From contig NZ_JHYY01000014.1 of NCBI RefSeq assembly GCF_000621205.1, positions 1-64,000 of the forward strand: DNA of 64,000 bases. Reading direction: 5' to 3'. A model generated the notes under the pieces. It was not told where the DNA came from and searched no databases. It saw only the letters and a program-made list of their open reading frames with translations. Shown in pieces: positions 17,729 to 29,621 of this stretch (within the stretch, counting starts at the first letter, position 1; each line of letters opens with the position of its first letter). The translations under genes were made by a program, and so were the position numbers. The DNA is from Halotalea alkalilenta DSM 17697. Its GTDB lineage: Bacteria > Pseudomonadota > Gammaproteobacteria > Pseudomonadales > Halomonadaceae.

Positions 17729-18564
17729 TTGTCCAGTTCCACCGAATAGGCGATGGCTTTCTGCGCTTCGAGCGCTTCGATCCGCTGCTGGAGCGCCGCA
17801 TGGACACCGTCGAAGGCGGACGCGCCGAGCGTCAGGCGCAGCGGTGTGGTGCCCTCGTCGATCATTTCGATCATCCGATCCACCACCTTGCCCGCGTCAC
17901 CGGTGACCGGGAACGCACCCGAATCGATGCCGCGCCGCACGTCGTCGGCGGGGGTGGCGTCGTAGACCGCCATCGTCGGCGGCCGGACCACGCCGGAGAC
18001 AAAATTGGTCGCGGTGGGCCCCGGCTCCACCAGGGTCAAGGCGATGCCGAAGGGAGCGAGCTCCTTGGCCATCGACTCGACGAAGCCCTCGATCCCCCAC
18101 TTGGAGGCGTGGTAGAGGCTGAATCCCGGATAGGCGATCTGCCCGCCTTCCGAGGAGATTTGCAGCACGCGACCGCCGCCCTGCTCACGCAGGCGTGGGA
18201 TCGCTGCTCGGATCAGCGAGATGGAGCCAACCAGGTTGGTATCGATGACGTGGCGAACCTGCTCGTCGGAGGCTTCTTCCGCCGCGCCGAGCACGCCGTA
18301 GCCGGCATTGGATACGACCACGTCGATGCGTCCGAGCTCGGCGAAGGCGCGATCGACCACGCTGCGCACCGCGGCCGCATCGGTCACATCGAGCCTGGCG
18401 ACCCAGAGCCTGTCGCCGTAGGTGTCGACGAGATCGTCGAGTGCCTCGAGACGACGCACGGTGGCGGCCACCCGATCGCCACGGGCGAGCAGACGTTCGG
18501 TGAGAAGGCGGCCAAGGCCGGCCGATGTTCCGGTGATGAACCAGGTTTTGTTCATGACGGGCAT
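17725..18564 (-). CDS. Short-chain dehydrogenase/reductase
   Basis: A 279-residue classical SDR: TWFITGTSAGLGRLLTERLL (TGxxxGxG) at the N-terminus, VVSNAGYGVLG, the catalytic serine in VLQISSEGG, and YHASKWGIEGFVES for YxxxK. Arg-Arg after the second strand (VRRLEALDDL) suggests NADP(H). ATG codons at 18564 and 18555 are both possible; neither has a strong ribosome site. It is divergent from a LysR gene whose family often activates adjacent SDR genes. Confidence 0.87.
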   Translation of the reverse strand: MPVMNKTWFITGTSAGLGRLLTERLLARGDRVAATVRRLEALDDLVDTYGDRLWVARLDVTDAAAVRSVVDRAFAELGRIDVVVSNAGYGVLGAAEEASDEQVRHVIDTNLVGSISLIRAAIPRLREQGGGRVLQISSEGGQIAYPGFSLYHASKWGIEGFVESMAKELAPFGIALTLVEPGPTATNFVSGVVRPPTMAVYDATPADDVRRGIDSGAFPVTGDAGKVVDRMIEMIDEGTTPLRLTLGASAFDGVHAALQQRIEALEAQKAIAYSVELDK

Positions 18565-18667
18565 CCAAGATAGGAGAGAAGGAAAGCGCTGGGTTTGGAT
18601 GCTACGGCCATATCATTGTTACGATAAGAACCAATTAACCACATGGGTTGGTGCATAAAATCTACCA

Positions 18668-19639
18668 ATGAGCAAACCAACGCTGTCCGACCTCAGGGCC
18701 TTCATCGCGGTCGCCGAGCACCGCAGCTTTCGTCGCGCGGCCGATTTCCTGGGCATCGCCCGCCCCTCGCTGAGCCATGCCATTCGTGGTCTGGAGGACA
18801 GCCTGGGCGTGCGCCTGTTTCACCGCACGACGCGCAGCGTGGCGCTGACCGAAGCGGGAACGCGCCTGCTCGGCCGGCTCGATCCGCTGATGCACGATCT
18901 CGATGCCGCGCTCGAGGACGTCACCGGCGAACAGGGGCATCTACAGGGCCAGCTGCGCATCAACGGCAACGATGTCGCGATCGGCTTGCTGCTGCGCACG
19001 GTGGTACCCGAGTTTCTGGCACGCTATCCCGGCGTCGACCAGGATCTCGTCGCCGAAGGACGCCTGGTGGATATCGTCGAGCAGGGCTTCGACGCCGGCA
19101 TTCGTTTGGGTGAGGCCGTGCCCAAGGACATGGTGGCGATACCGCTGGGGCCGGACATCCGCTTTCTGGCGGTGGCCTCACCCCGCTACCTGGCGCAGCG
19201 ACCGGCACCAGAAGTGCCCGACGCGCTCACCCAGCACCAGTGCATCCGCCAGCGCCTGCCCAGCGGCAAACGCTACCGTTGGGAATTCAGCAAGTGCGGG
19301 CAAACCGTGGAGATCGACGTGCCCGGCACGCTGACGCTCGACAGCAGCTCGTTGATGGTGGAGGCGGCCATCGGCGGTTTCGGCGTGGCCTACGTGCCCG
19401 AACCCTACGCCCATGCCGCGCTGGATGACGGGCGTCTGGTGAGCGTGCTGGAAGACTGGTGTCCCCGTATACCGGGGCTGTCGCTGTATTTTCCCGGCAA
19501 TCGCCATATGCCGGCGGGCCTGCGGGCGTTCATCGACACCATCCAGGCATTGCGCGGCCAGGTCGAAGCGCTGGCGCCGTCGAAGCCTCTGCGCAAATCG
19601 ACGCCGGCCGTCCCGCCACACCCAAAAGGCGAACGTTGA
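18668..19639 (+). CDS. LysR-family transcriptional regulator
   Basis: A 323-residue LysR regulator with N-terminal winged helix (LSDLRAFIAVAEHRSFRRAA, then ARPSLSHAIRGLEDSLGVRL and LTEAGTRLL) and a C-terminal periplasmic-binding-like effector domain with the GVDQDLVAEGRLVDIVEQGFDAGIRLGE pattern of the CrgA/PA0477-like branch. It is divergent from the two SDR genes, so they are its likely targets. No clear ribosome site precedes ATG 18668. Confidence 0.9.
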   Translation: MSKPTLSDLRAFIAVAEHRSFRRAADFLGIARPSLSHAIRGLEDSLGVRLFHRTTRSVALTEAGTRLLGRLDPLMHDLDAALEDVTGEQGHLQGQLRINGNDVAIGLLLRTVVPEFLARYPGVDQDLVAEGRLVDIVEQGFDAGIRLGEAVPKDMVAIPLGPDIRFLAVASPRYLAQRPAPEVPDALTQHQCIRQRLPSGKRYRWEFSKCGQTVEIDVPGTLTLDSSSLMVEAAIGGFGVAYVPEPYAHAALDDGRLVSVLEDWCPRIPGLSLYFPGNRHMPAGLRAFIDTIQALRGQVEALAPSKPLRKSTPAVPPHPKGER

Positions 19640-19644
19640 AACGC

Positions 19645-19677
19645 AAAAAAAACGACACCGATCGCTCATCGGTGTCG
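19645..19677 (-). terminator. Strong intrinsic terminator reading on the minus strand
   Basis: CGACACCGAT (19653-19662) pairs perfectly with ATCGGTGTCG (19668-19677) around a 5-base loop, and eight A residues at 19645-19652 become a U-run on the minus strand. No annotated minus-strand gene ends here: eno stops at 20242 and has its own hairpin. It therefore implies a short transcript from the 19680-20000 interval. Confidence 0.75.
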
Positions 19678-19765
19678 CGCTTGCCACTAGTTCCACACCC
19701 TCCCTGGAACGGCCACGCCTCGGCCTCCTTGCCGTCCGGGAGACCCATCGTGGCCTCCTCGTGTT
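19645..19765 (-). ncRNA. Candidate small RNA or tiny leader transcript
   Basis: On the minus strand the bases before the terminator form a second stem (GTTCC/GGAAC, 19690-19710 in plus coordinates) whose loop is the purine-rich AGGGAGGGTGT, and the segment holds several GGA triplets including AAGGA and AGGGA. A perfect AGGAGG-N5-ATG (ATG at 19748) opens a frame MGLPDGKEAEAWPFQGG, but this frame runs through the terminator without a stop, which argues against a normal small gene. The promoter is not identified. A CsrA/RsmA-binding RNA is one possibility. Confidence 0.3.
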
Positions 19766-20000
19766 CTAGATCGCAGCCTCACCAGACTAGCCTGGCGAGG
19801 TGACACCCCCGTGTCAGTCGCCAGTCAATGTAGAGTGAAGAGGTGGCCCAGAGACCACCTCGGCGTCCAAGCGTTTCCACGGCCTCATCCTTGATCCGAC
19901 ATCCCTAGGCACCTTCCCTGTACGGAGACGACGATCCTGTCGTACCGCACGCGCCTTTGGCCTGAATGCGCCAGAACACCGCTGCGCCCTCCTCGCACTG

Positions 20001-20056
20001 CGCGGGGGATGAAATGCACAAGGCTTGGGGCGAGGATATGCATTTCATCCTCCGCG
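20001..20056. repeat. Long inverted repeat (18-bp arms) between LysR and eno
   Basis: Arms at 20001-20018 and 20039-20056 are complementary at 17 of 18 positions (core GGATGAAATGCA / TGCATTTCATCC) with a 20-base loop. No T-run or gene accompanies it. The 19640-20241 interval has no other gene beyond the candidate RNA and the hairpins listed here. Confidence 0.6.
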
Positions 20057-20182
20057 CCTTGCTAACCGAGGGTCAACGAGACCTTGGGCTAATCCACGAT
20101 CGCGACTGGCGCGGGCGAGTAGCGTGAGATGGGAGTGCGAGACGACGACGCGATTCGAACTGAGCCAGCGGAGCACGCAAGC

Positions 20183-20210
20183 GCAACGGCCACCCGAAGG
20201 TGGCCGTTGC
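20183..20210 (-). terminator. UUCG-tetraloop hairpin downstream of eno
   Basis: GCAACGGCCACC (20183-20194) pairs perfectly with GGTGGCCGTTGC (20199-20210). On the minus strand the loop is TTCG closed by C-G, the exceptionally stable RNA tetraloop. It lies 31 bases after the eno stop. There is no U-run, so it probably marks or protects the eno mRNA 3' end. Confidence 0.6.
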
Positions 20211-20241
20211 GGTGAACCGGAGCCCGTTCTACCGGCCCCGT

Positions 20242-21645
<1,404 letters not shown>

Positions 21646-21648
21646 CTA

Positions 21649-24179
<2,531 letters not shown>

Positions 24180-24482
24180 CTATTCCCTTCGCAGCGAGGC
24201 GCACGCGGCGAGGGGGTGGAGGAACGAGGCGTTGCGAAAGCTGATTCGGCGCGGATCGGAAGCTTCCGACCCGAAAGCCCGCACGAATGGAACGGGGAGG
24301 TTCGACATGGCGGGCCTGGATGGGGGCTCAGATTACCAGAAAGGCTTTGCGCACTCAATTTGAGCGAGCCCTTGAATCGGCATCCATCGCCGCGACGGCA
24401 TTCATTGGTCTTAGCGCGTTCGAGCCCGGCTCATCCAAAGCCCGCGACAGCGGCCGGGCAGGGCTCGATCGCAAAAATGACC

Positions 24483-24570
24483 GATTGAATCAATACCAAT
24501 GGATACATTGATCAATTCAATCATAAAAAACAGAGTAATGATCACATCGATCAAAAAGAGGCTGATCATG
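24483..24570 (+). promoter_or_regulatory. AT-rich promoter region of the acid-sugar operon
   Basis: Within the 558-base gap between pyrG and the permease gene, bases 24480-24570 are strikingly AT-rich for this genome. They contain an 8-bp inverted repeat GATTGAAT (24483-24490) / ATTCAATC (24515-24522), the palindrome ATTGATCAAT (24507-24516), and three more GATC-centred words at about 24540-24569. This is the likely promoter and operator region, probably for the DeoR protein encoded at the end of the operon. The remainder of the gap shows no gene. Confidence 0.45.
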
Positions 24571-24722
24571 CAATCCACTGGCATCGACCCCGCGCTCGTC
24601 ACGCCCTTCGCCCGGGAGCGGCGCAAAGCCGCGACGCCGTAACCGCAGCCTGCCTCCCCGCTGACAGCGCGGCCGCATCCAGCCTGGGCCGTTTCAGCAG
24701 CATCCTCCTGGAGAATCCGATT

Positions 24723-25739
24723 GTGACGACTGACGCTACCTCCCGCTCGCCATTGTTCGGCACCATGCAGAAAATCCCTGGCGGCCTGATGCTGGTGCCG
24801 CTGATCCTGGGCTCGCTGCTGGCCACTTTCGCACCCGGCACGCTGGAAATCGGTGGCTTCACGACGGCGCTTTTCAAGGACAGCGCGATGCCGTTGATCG
24901 CCCTGCTGATCTTCGCGACCGGCACGCAGGTCAACACCCGCACCGGCGGGCCGATCCTGGCCACCGCCGGCACCATCTTACTGATGAAGACCATCGTCCC
25001 GGCCACGCTGATCGTGCTGCTGGGCGCCTACGTCGGACTCGACGGCGTCCTGGGTATCTCGATCCTGGCCATGCTGGCCGCCTTCGACAACAGCAATGGC
25101 GGCCTGTGGCTGGCCTATACCGGCCAGTACGGCGATGCCCGCGACCGCGGCGCCTACGTCGCCAGCGCCATCAACGACGGCCCCTTCTTCAGCCTGCTGT
25201 TCCTCGGTGCGTCGGGCCTGGCCGATATCCCGCTGATAGCGCTGGTGGCCGCACTGATACCTTTCCTGCTCGGCGTGCTGGCCGGCAACCTCGACCCCAG
25301 ATGGCGCGAGGTGCTCAAACCGGTGCCGAACATCGTCATCCCATTCTTCGCTTTCGCCCTGGGCACCGCCATCGACCTGGGCTCGGTCATCAGCGGAGGG
25401 GTCAGCGGCCTGGTCCTGGGCTTCATCATCAGCCCCATCACCGGCAGCCTGGTGTACCTGGGTTACCGCTTCATCCTGCGCCGCGGCGGCAAGAGCGGCC
25501 TGGGCTTCGCCGCGGGCACGACCGCCGGCAACGCCATCGCCACTCCGGCCGTGGTGGCCGCCGCCGACCCCACCTTCCAGCAGTACGTCGGCACGGCGAC
25601 CGCACAGGTGGCCGCTTGCGTACTGATCAGCTCGATCATGGCGCCGATCATCGCGTCGTACTTCCTCAAGCGTGCGGGTGAACTCAAGCCGGTGACGGAA
25701 GCCGACGATCCCCTGCTGAAGCTGGAGTCCGAACTTTGA
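24723..25739 (+). CDS. KdgT-family acid-sugar permease
   Basis: A 338-residue membrane protein of the 2-keto-3-deoxygluconate permease family, with about ten hydrophobic segments and the family blocks MQKIPGGLMLVPLILGS, AMLAAFDNSNGGLW, SAINDGPFFSLLFLGASG and GTTAGNAIATPAVVA. Proton-coupled uptake of a small sugar acid is expected. The GTG at 24723 has GGAG 9 bases upstream. It overlaps the kinase gene (TTGA). Because the downstream enzymes belong to the D-threonate/D-erythronate kinase route, the substrate here is probably a four-carbon sugar acid rather than ketodeoxygluconate. Confidence 0.87.
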   Translation: MTTDATSRSPLFGTMQKIPGGLMLVPLILGSLLATFAPGTLEIGGFTTALFKDSAMPLIALLIFATGTQVNTRTGGPILATAGTILLMKTIVPATLIVLLGAYVGLDGVLGISILAMLAAFDNSNGGLWLAYTGQYGDARDRGAYVASAINDGPFFSLLFLGASGLADIPLIALVAALIPFLLGVLAGNLDPRWREVLKPVPNIVIPFFAFALGTAIDLGSVISGGVSGLVLGFIISPITGSLVYLGYRFILRRGGKSGLGFAAGTTAGNAIATPAVVAAADPTFQQYVGTATAQVAACVLISSIMAPIIASYFLKRAGELKPVTEADDPLLKLESEL

Positions 25740-26953
25740 AACCCATCATTGCCATCGTCGCCGACGACCTGACCGGCGCGAGCGATACCGCGGTGCAGTT
25801 CGTGCACGCGGGCTGGACCACCCGCTTGTCGGTGGAGGGCGCCCGAGAAGCATTGAGCACCGCTGTGGACGCCGATGGCGTCGAGGTGCTGGCCGTCACC
25901 ACGCAAAGCCGAGCCCTCTGCGATGCCGAGGCGGCGCGCACGGTGCGGGACAACGTGGTACGCCTGCGCGCGGCGGGGGTGACACGCCTTTACAAGAAGG
26001 TCGACTCCACCCTGCGCGGCGCCTTCAAGGCGGAGATCGAAGCCGCACGCCTTGCCTGGCGCGACGATGCCATCGCCGTGGTCTGCCCGGCCTTTCCGGC
26101 CACGGGCCGTACGGTCGAGGCGGGAGTGCTCACCGTCGAGGGCCGACCCGTGACCGAGACCTCCGCGGCCACGGATCCGGTGACACCCGTCACTGAGAGC
26201 CACATCCCTACCCTGCTGGGCTGCGGCCATGTGGTGCCCGAGGCGGGCGAATCGGCGCAGGCGCTCGCCGCACGCATCGTACAGGCAGGGCCTGTCGTGG
26301 TGGTCGATGCGCGCAATGACGAGGAGCTCGAGCATCTGGCGCGCGCCATCGCTGAACTGGGCGAGCGCGTAGTGCCCGTAGGCGCGGGCGGGCTCGCCGC
26401 GCCGCTCGCCCGCGTATGGGCCGATGCCGACCAGCGCTCCCCGGTGATCGTGGTCGTCACCTCGCAGCACAGTGCCGCCCGCGCTCAGGCCCGGGCGCTG
26501 CGTGCCGACGGCGCCACGGTGTGGATGCCGACGCTCGAGCAGCTGGCCGAGCTCGGCCGCTGGGAAGCTTGGACCGCGCCGCTGGTCGCGGAACTGGCCC
26601 AATCGCCCGCGCGCATCGAGACCTTGCTGGTACTGGCCCCCGACGGGTGCCACGACGACCTGGATGCCGACACCGTCGCCGAGCGCCTGGGAGCGCTGGC
26701 CGCACGCCTGGTGATGCAGACCGGCGCCGCAGGGGTGGTCGCGACGGGCGGTGACGGCGCGCGCCAGACCCTTTTGGCACTGGGGGCCAGCGGCATCGCC
26801 CTGGTCGACGAAGTGATGGGCGGCGTGCCGCTGGGCAAGATGACCGGCGGCTCGGCCGCGGGCCTGCCTGTCGTGACCAAGGCCGGCGGCTTCGGCAGCG
26901 AGGACATATTGGTACGCGCGGTACGCGCGATCCGTAACCGGAGATTCAAATGA
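25736..26953 (+). CDS. dtnK: DUF1537 four-carbon acid-sugar kinase (D-threonate/D-erythronate type)
   Basis: A 405-residue kinase of the family formerly called DUF1537 (OtnK/DtnK/DenK), which phosphorylates four-carbon sugar acids at O-4. The N-terminal domain starts IIAIVADDLTGASDTAVQF with the substrate-binding DDLTGA; KKVDSTLRGAF follows at about 85; the C-terminal nucleotide domain has VATGGDGARQTLLALG and GGVPLGKMTGG. The TTG start overlaps the permease TGA and is preceded by GGAG. With a PdxA-family dehydrogenase immediately downstream, the best-supported assignment is D-threonate 4-kinase, although D-erythronate is possible. Confidence 0.85.
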   Translation: MKPIIAIVADDLTGASDTAVQFVHAGWTTRLSVEGAREALSTAVDADGVEVLAVTTQSRALCDAEAARTVRDNVVRLRAAGVTRLYKKVDSTLRGAFKAEIEAARLAWRDDAIAVVCPAFPATGRTVEAGVLTVEGRPVTETSAATDPVTPVTESHIPTLLGCGHVVPEAGESAQALAARIVQAGPVVVVDARNDEELEHLARAIAELGERVVPVGAGGLAAPLARVWADADQRSPVIVVVTSQHSAARAQARALRADGATVWMPTLEQLAELGRWEAWTAPLVAELAQSPARIETLLVLAPDGCHDDLDADTVAERLGALAARLVMQTGAAGVVATGGDGARQTLLALGASGIALVDEVMGGVPLGKMTGGSAAGLPVVTKAGGFGSEDILVRAVRAIRNRRFK

Positions 26954-28002
26954 TGACGCAAGCCCCCGACCGCCTTCCACGACTCGCCATCACCCTGGGC
27001 GACGTCGCCGGCATCGGCCCGGAAATCACCGCCAAGCTATTGATGAACCATGAGGCACTGCGCCAGAAAGCGCGGCTGACGGTGATCGGCGACGTAGACG
27101 TGATGAAGGCGACCGTCTCCCGCCTGGGGGGCGACCCCGCGCTGGTACGTCGCATCGAGAAACCCGCCGACGCCACCAACGCGCCCGGCACCATCGAGGT
27201 CCTGCAGGCTGGCCCCTCGCTGGCCGAGGTGAAGCCGGGCCAGATCGACCCCGCAGCCGGCGACGGCTCGGTGCGTTTCGTCACCACCGCCTGCGCGCTG
27301 GCGCGAGCGGGTGAAATCGACGGCGTCGTCACCGCGCCTCTGAACAAGGCCGCCATGCACGCCGCCGGCCACAAGTGGCCCGGCCACACCGAGCTGCTGG
27401 CCCACGAGTTCGGGGTGAAGACCTTCTCGCTGGTGCTGTCGGCCGGCGATCTCTACATCTTCCATGCGACCACGCACGTCTCACTGCGCCAGGCCATCGA
27501 GGACGTGACCCCTGCCCGCATGCGCGCCGTGCTGCGCCTGGCAGGCTCCTTCGCCAGGGCCTTGGATCGCGCCGACGCGCCCGTGGCCGTCGCCGGACTC
27601 AATCCGCATGCGGGGGAGAATGGGCTCTTCGGCAACGAGGATGCCGACATCCTCGCCGTGGCGGTGGCCGAGGCCAATGCGGAGGGCATCCTGGCCGCAG
27701 GCCCGATCCCGGCCGATGCGCTCTTCCCCCAGGCCGTACGCGGCAAGTGGAAGTTCGTGATCGCCTGCTACCACGACCAGGGGCATGCACCGTTCAAGTC
27801 GGTCTATGGCGACGACGGCGTGAACATCACCGTAGGCCTGCCCGTGGTGCGGGTATCGGTCGACCACGGCACCGCCTTCGATATCGCGGGCAAGGGCATC
27901 GCCCGCGAAGGCAGCCTGGTGCTGGCGGTCGAGCGCGCCGCGCACTTGGTCCCAGGCTGGACACATGTGTGGAAAACCGCGCAGGCACAGACAGGAGGCT
28001 GA
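26950..28002 (+). CDS. pdxA2: PdxA-family 4-phospho-D-threonate dehydrogenase
   Basis: A 350-residue homologue of 4-hydroxythreonine-4-phosphate dehydrogenase. It has the family start PRLAITLGDVAGIGPEITAKLL, the metal-site histidines in AGHKWPGHTELLAHEF, LNPHAGENGLFGNED, and the C-terminal CYHDQGHAPFKSV. In the described D-threonate pathway the PdxA2 enzyme oxidises and decarboxylates 4-phospho-D-threonate to dihydroxyacetone phosphate. Its ATGA overlap with the DUF1537 kinase gene strongly favours that role over vitamin B6 synthesis. Confidence 0.87.
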   Translation: MMTQAPDRLPRLAITLGDVAGIGPEITAKLLMNHEALRQKARLTVIGDVDVMKATVSRLGGDPALVRRIEKPADATNAPGTIEVLQAGPSLAEVKPGQIDPAAGDGSVRFVTTACALARAGEIDGVVTAPLNKAAMHAAGHKWPGHTELLAHEFGVKTFSLVLSAGDLYIFHATTHVSLRQAIEDVTPARMRAVLRLAGSFARALDRADAPVAVAGLNPHAGENGLFGNEDADILAVAVAEANAEGILAAGPIPADALFPQAVRGKWKFVIACYHDQGHAPFKSVYGDDGVNITVGLPVVRVSVDHGTAFDIAGKGIAREGSLVLAVERAAHLVPGWTHVWKTAQAQTGG

Positions 28003-28119
28003 TCTCTACACCATCGATGCAATGGTACGCGGCTCATCGAAGACTCGGCGAGGCCTCCATCGATGACCCAACGAAAAGAATTGGGCTAAAGTGGGTCGTT
28101 CATTCTCACGGGGCCGGCA

Positions 28120-28908
28120 ATGAAAGTCGCCAAGCGTCGCCAATCGATTCTAGAACTGGTCCACAGTGGCAAAACCAACGTCGAGTCGCTCTGTGCCCAC
28201 CTCGGCGTATCCGAGGCCACGGTGCGGCGCGACCTCACCGCACTGGCGCAGGAAGGCTTGATCCTGCGCACCTATGGAGGAGCGACCCACATAGGCACCC
28301 GTGAGCCGGAACAGTCATTGGAGCAGCGCAGCCAGCAGTTCTCCTCGGAGAAGGCGCACATTGCTCGTGCCGCACTGGCGCGTATCGATGATCACGACAC
28401 CCTGTTGCTGGACGGCGGCACTTCCACCGCCGCGCTGGCCAAGCTTTTGCCCGAACGGCGCGGACTGCATGTGATCACCAACAATCTCCTCGCCCTGCCG
28501 CTGCTGCGCGAGCTACCCGAAGGGCGAGTCAGCGTGCTCGGCGGTGACCTGCGGGTGGGCAGCATGTCCACAGTGGGGCCTGCTTCGATCACCATGCTCG
28601 AACGGCTCAGCGCGGACAAGGCGTTCGTCAGCGCCGACGGCGTGGTCGCCGGGCGCGGGCTCTGCGAGGCGAGCGCGGAACAAGCCTACTTGAAGGAACT
28701 GATGATCCGTCAGGCCGCCCAGGTGTTCGTGCTCGCCGATGCCAGCAAGCTCGGACGCGACCGGCAGCAATACTGGTCACTGCTGAACAGAAGCTGGACG
28801 CTGATCACCACCGCACGGGATCCTGAGCTTCTGACCCCGTTCGTTGCCGACACCAACGTCGAGGTGGAGGTGCTCGACCCAGAGGCTCCTACGCGACTGC
28901 GTTCGTAG
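28120..28908 (+). CDS. DeoR-family transcriptional regulator
   Basis: A 262-residue DeoR/GlpR-type repressor with N-terminal helix-turn-helix (VESLCAHLGVSEATVRRDLTAL, then LILRTYGGA) and a C-terminal phosphosugar-sensing domain (LLLDGGTSTAALAKLLPER, VSADGVVAGRGLCE, VLADASKLGRD). It lies 117 bases downstream of the PdxA2 gene on the same strand and probably controls the operon, sensing a phosphorylated four-carbon acid or DHAP. Confidence 0.9.
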   Translation: MKVAKRRQSILELVHSGKTNVESLCAHLGVSEATVRRDLTALAQEGLILRTYGGATHIGTREPEQSLEQRSQQFSSEKAHIARAALARIDDHDTLLLDGGTSTAALAKLLPERRGLHVITNNLLALPLLRELPEGRVSVLGGDLRVGSMSTVGPASITMLERLSADKAFVSADGVVAGRGLCEASAEQAYLKELMIRQAAQVFVLADASKLGRDRQQYWSLLNRSWTLITTARDPELLTPFVADTNVEVEVLDPEAPTRLRS

Positions 28909-28972
28909 CGAGCCCCATCTTCCTCGCGATACTGCGGGCCGGTTCATGGAAAGCCGCCGGGGACGAGCCGAG

Positions 28973-29161
28973 TCGAACCACGGCCTCATCGTCACCGCTC
29001 GATCCCTCGACTGACGCCCGTTACTACCGAGCCGGTGCTTGGCCTCAGCGCGTGCGGGCGCCGCTCGGGACGAACGGGTTGGGGTTGGCGATCCCGTTCG
29101 TGTCCTTCGATGCGCTTCGCTTACTCAGGATGCTCGGATAGCCGGCGAGGAACGAGCCGAA
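28973..29161 (+). repeat. Repeat unit 1 (189 bp)
   Basis: The core runs from TCGAACCACGGCCTCATC to GGGACGAACGGG (28973-29078). The conserved inverted repeat is ACGAACGGG (29070-29078) and CCCGTTCGT (29093-29101). The tail TCGATGCGCTTCGCTT matches the tail of the copy at the window start. Confidence 0.8.
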
Positions 29162-29341
29162 TCGAACCACGACCTCATCACCGCCGCTCGATCCCTCGAC
29201 TGGCGCCCCCAATGCCGAGCCAGTGTTCGAACTTGACGCGTACAGGCGCCGCTCGGGACGAACGGATGTATCCGTCCGTTCGTGATGAGCCGGGCCTTCG
29301 CCGACTTGGACCAATCTCGCAAGACATCATGGAGGCCCGTG
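29162..29341 (+). repeat. Repeat unit 2 (180 bp)
   Basis: The core starts TCGAACCACGACCTCATC and ends GGGACGAACGG; the inverted repeat is ACGAACGGA (29258-29266) and TCCGTTCGT (29275-29283). The tail, from GAGCCGGGCCTTCGCCGACT to GGAGGCCCGTG, is nearly identical to that of unit 3. Confidence 0.85.
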
Positions 29342-29522
29342 TCGAACCACGGCCTCACCGCCGCCGCCCGATCCCTCGACTGGCGCCCTTCACTGCCGAG
29401 CCGGTATCCGGTCTTGGCGCGTATCGGCGCCGCTCGGGACGAACGGGTGTATCCATCCGTTCGTGGTGAGCCGGGCCTTCGCCGACTTGGGCCAATCTCG
29501 CAAGACATCATGGAGGCCCGTG
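29342..29522 (+). repeat. Repeat unit 3 (181 bp)
   Basis: The core starts TCGAACCACGGCCTCACC; the inverted repeat is ACGAACGG (29439-29446) and CCGTTCGT (29457-29464). Units 2 and 3 differ at only a few positions in their tails, pointing to recent duplication or gene conversion. Confidence 0.85.
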
Positions 29523-29562
29523 TCGAACCACGGCCTCATCACCGCCGCTCGGGACGAACGGG
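29523..29562 (+). repeat. Repeat unit 4, internally deleted
   Basis: TCGAACCACGGCCTCATC is joined directly to the unit end GCCGCTCGGGACGAACGGG. The junction falls at the CCGCTCG word that occurs twice in a full unit, so a deletion between those short direct repeats explains it. Bases 28909-28972 and 29563-29621 around the array contain no gene. Confidence 0.8.
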
Positions 29563-29621
29563 TGGGAAGTTGGCGCCAAGGTCTGCCCCGCAACCCCATC
29601 CGTTCGGATCGAACTGCGCCA

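Noticed and set aside
20140-20175. tRNA T-arm-like GATTCGAACTG
   Set aside because: No matching anticodon arm, D arm or acceptor stem is found on either strand.
28973-29562. CRISPR-like tandem array
   Set aside because: Units are about 180 bp, adjacent with no unique spacers, and no cas genes are present.
28973-29562. Integron attC sites or tRNA-gene fragments
   Set aside because: No paired core sites, no cassette genes, no integrase, and no cloverleaf with acceptor pairing can be drawn.
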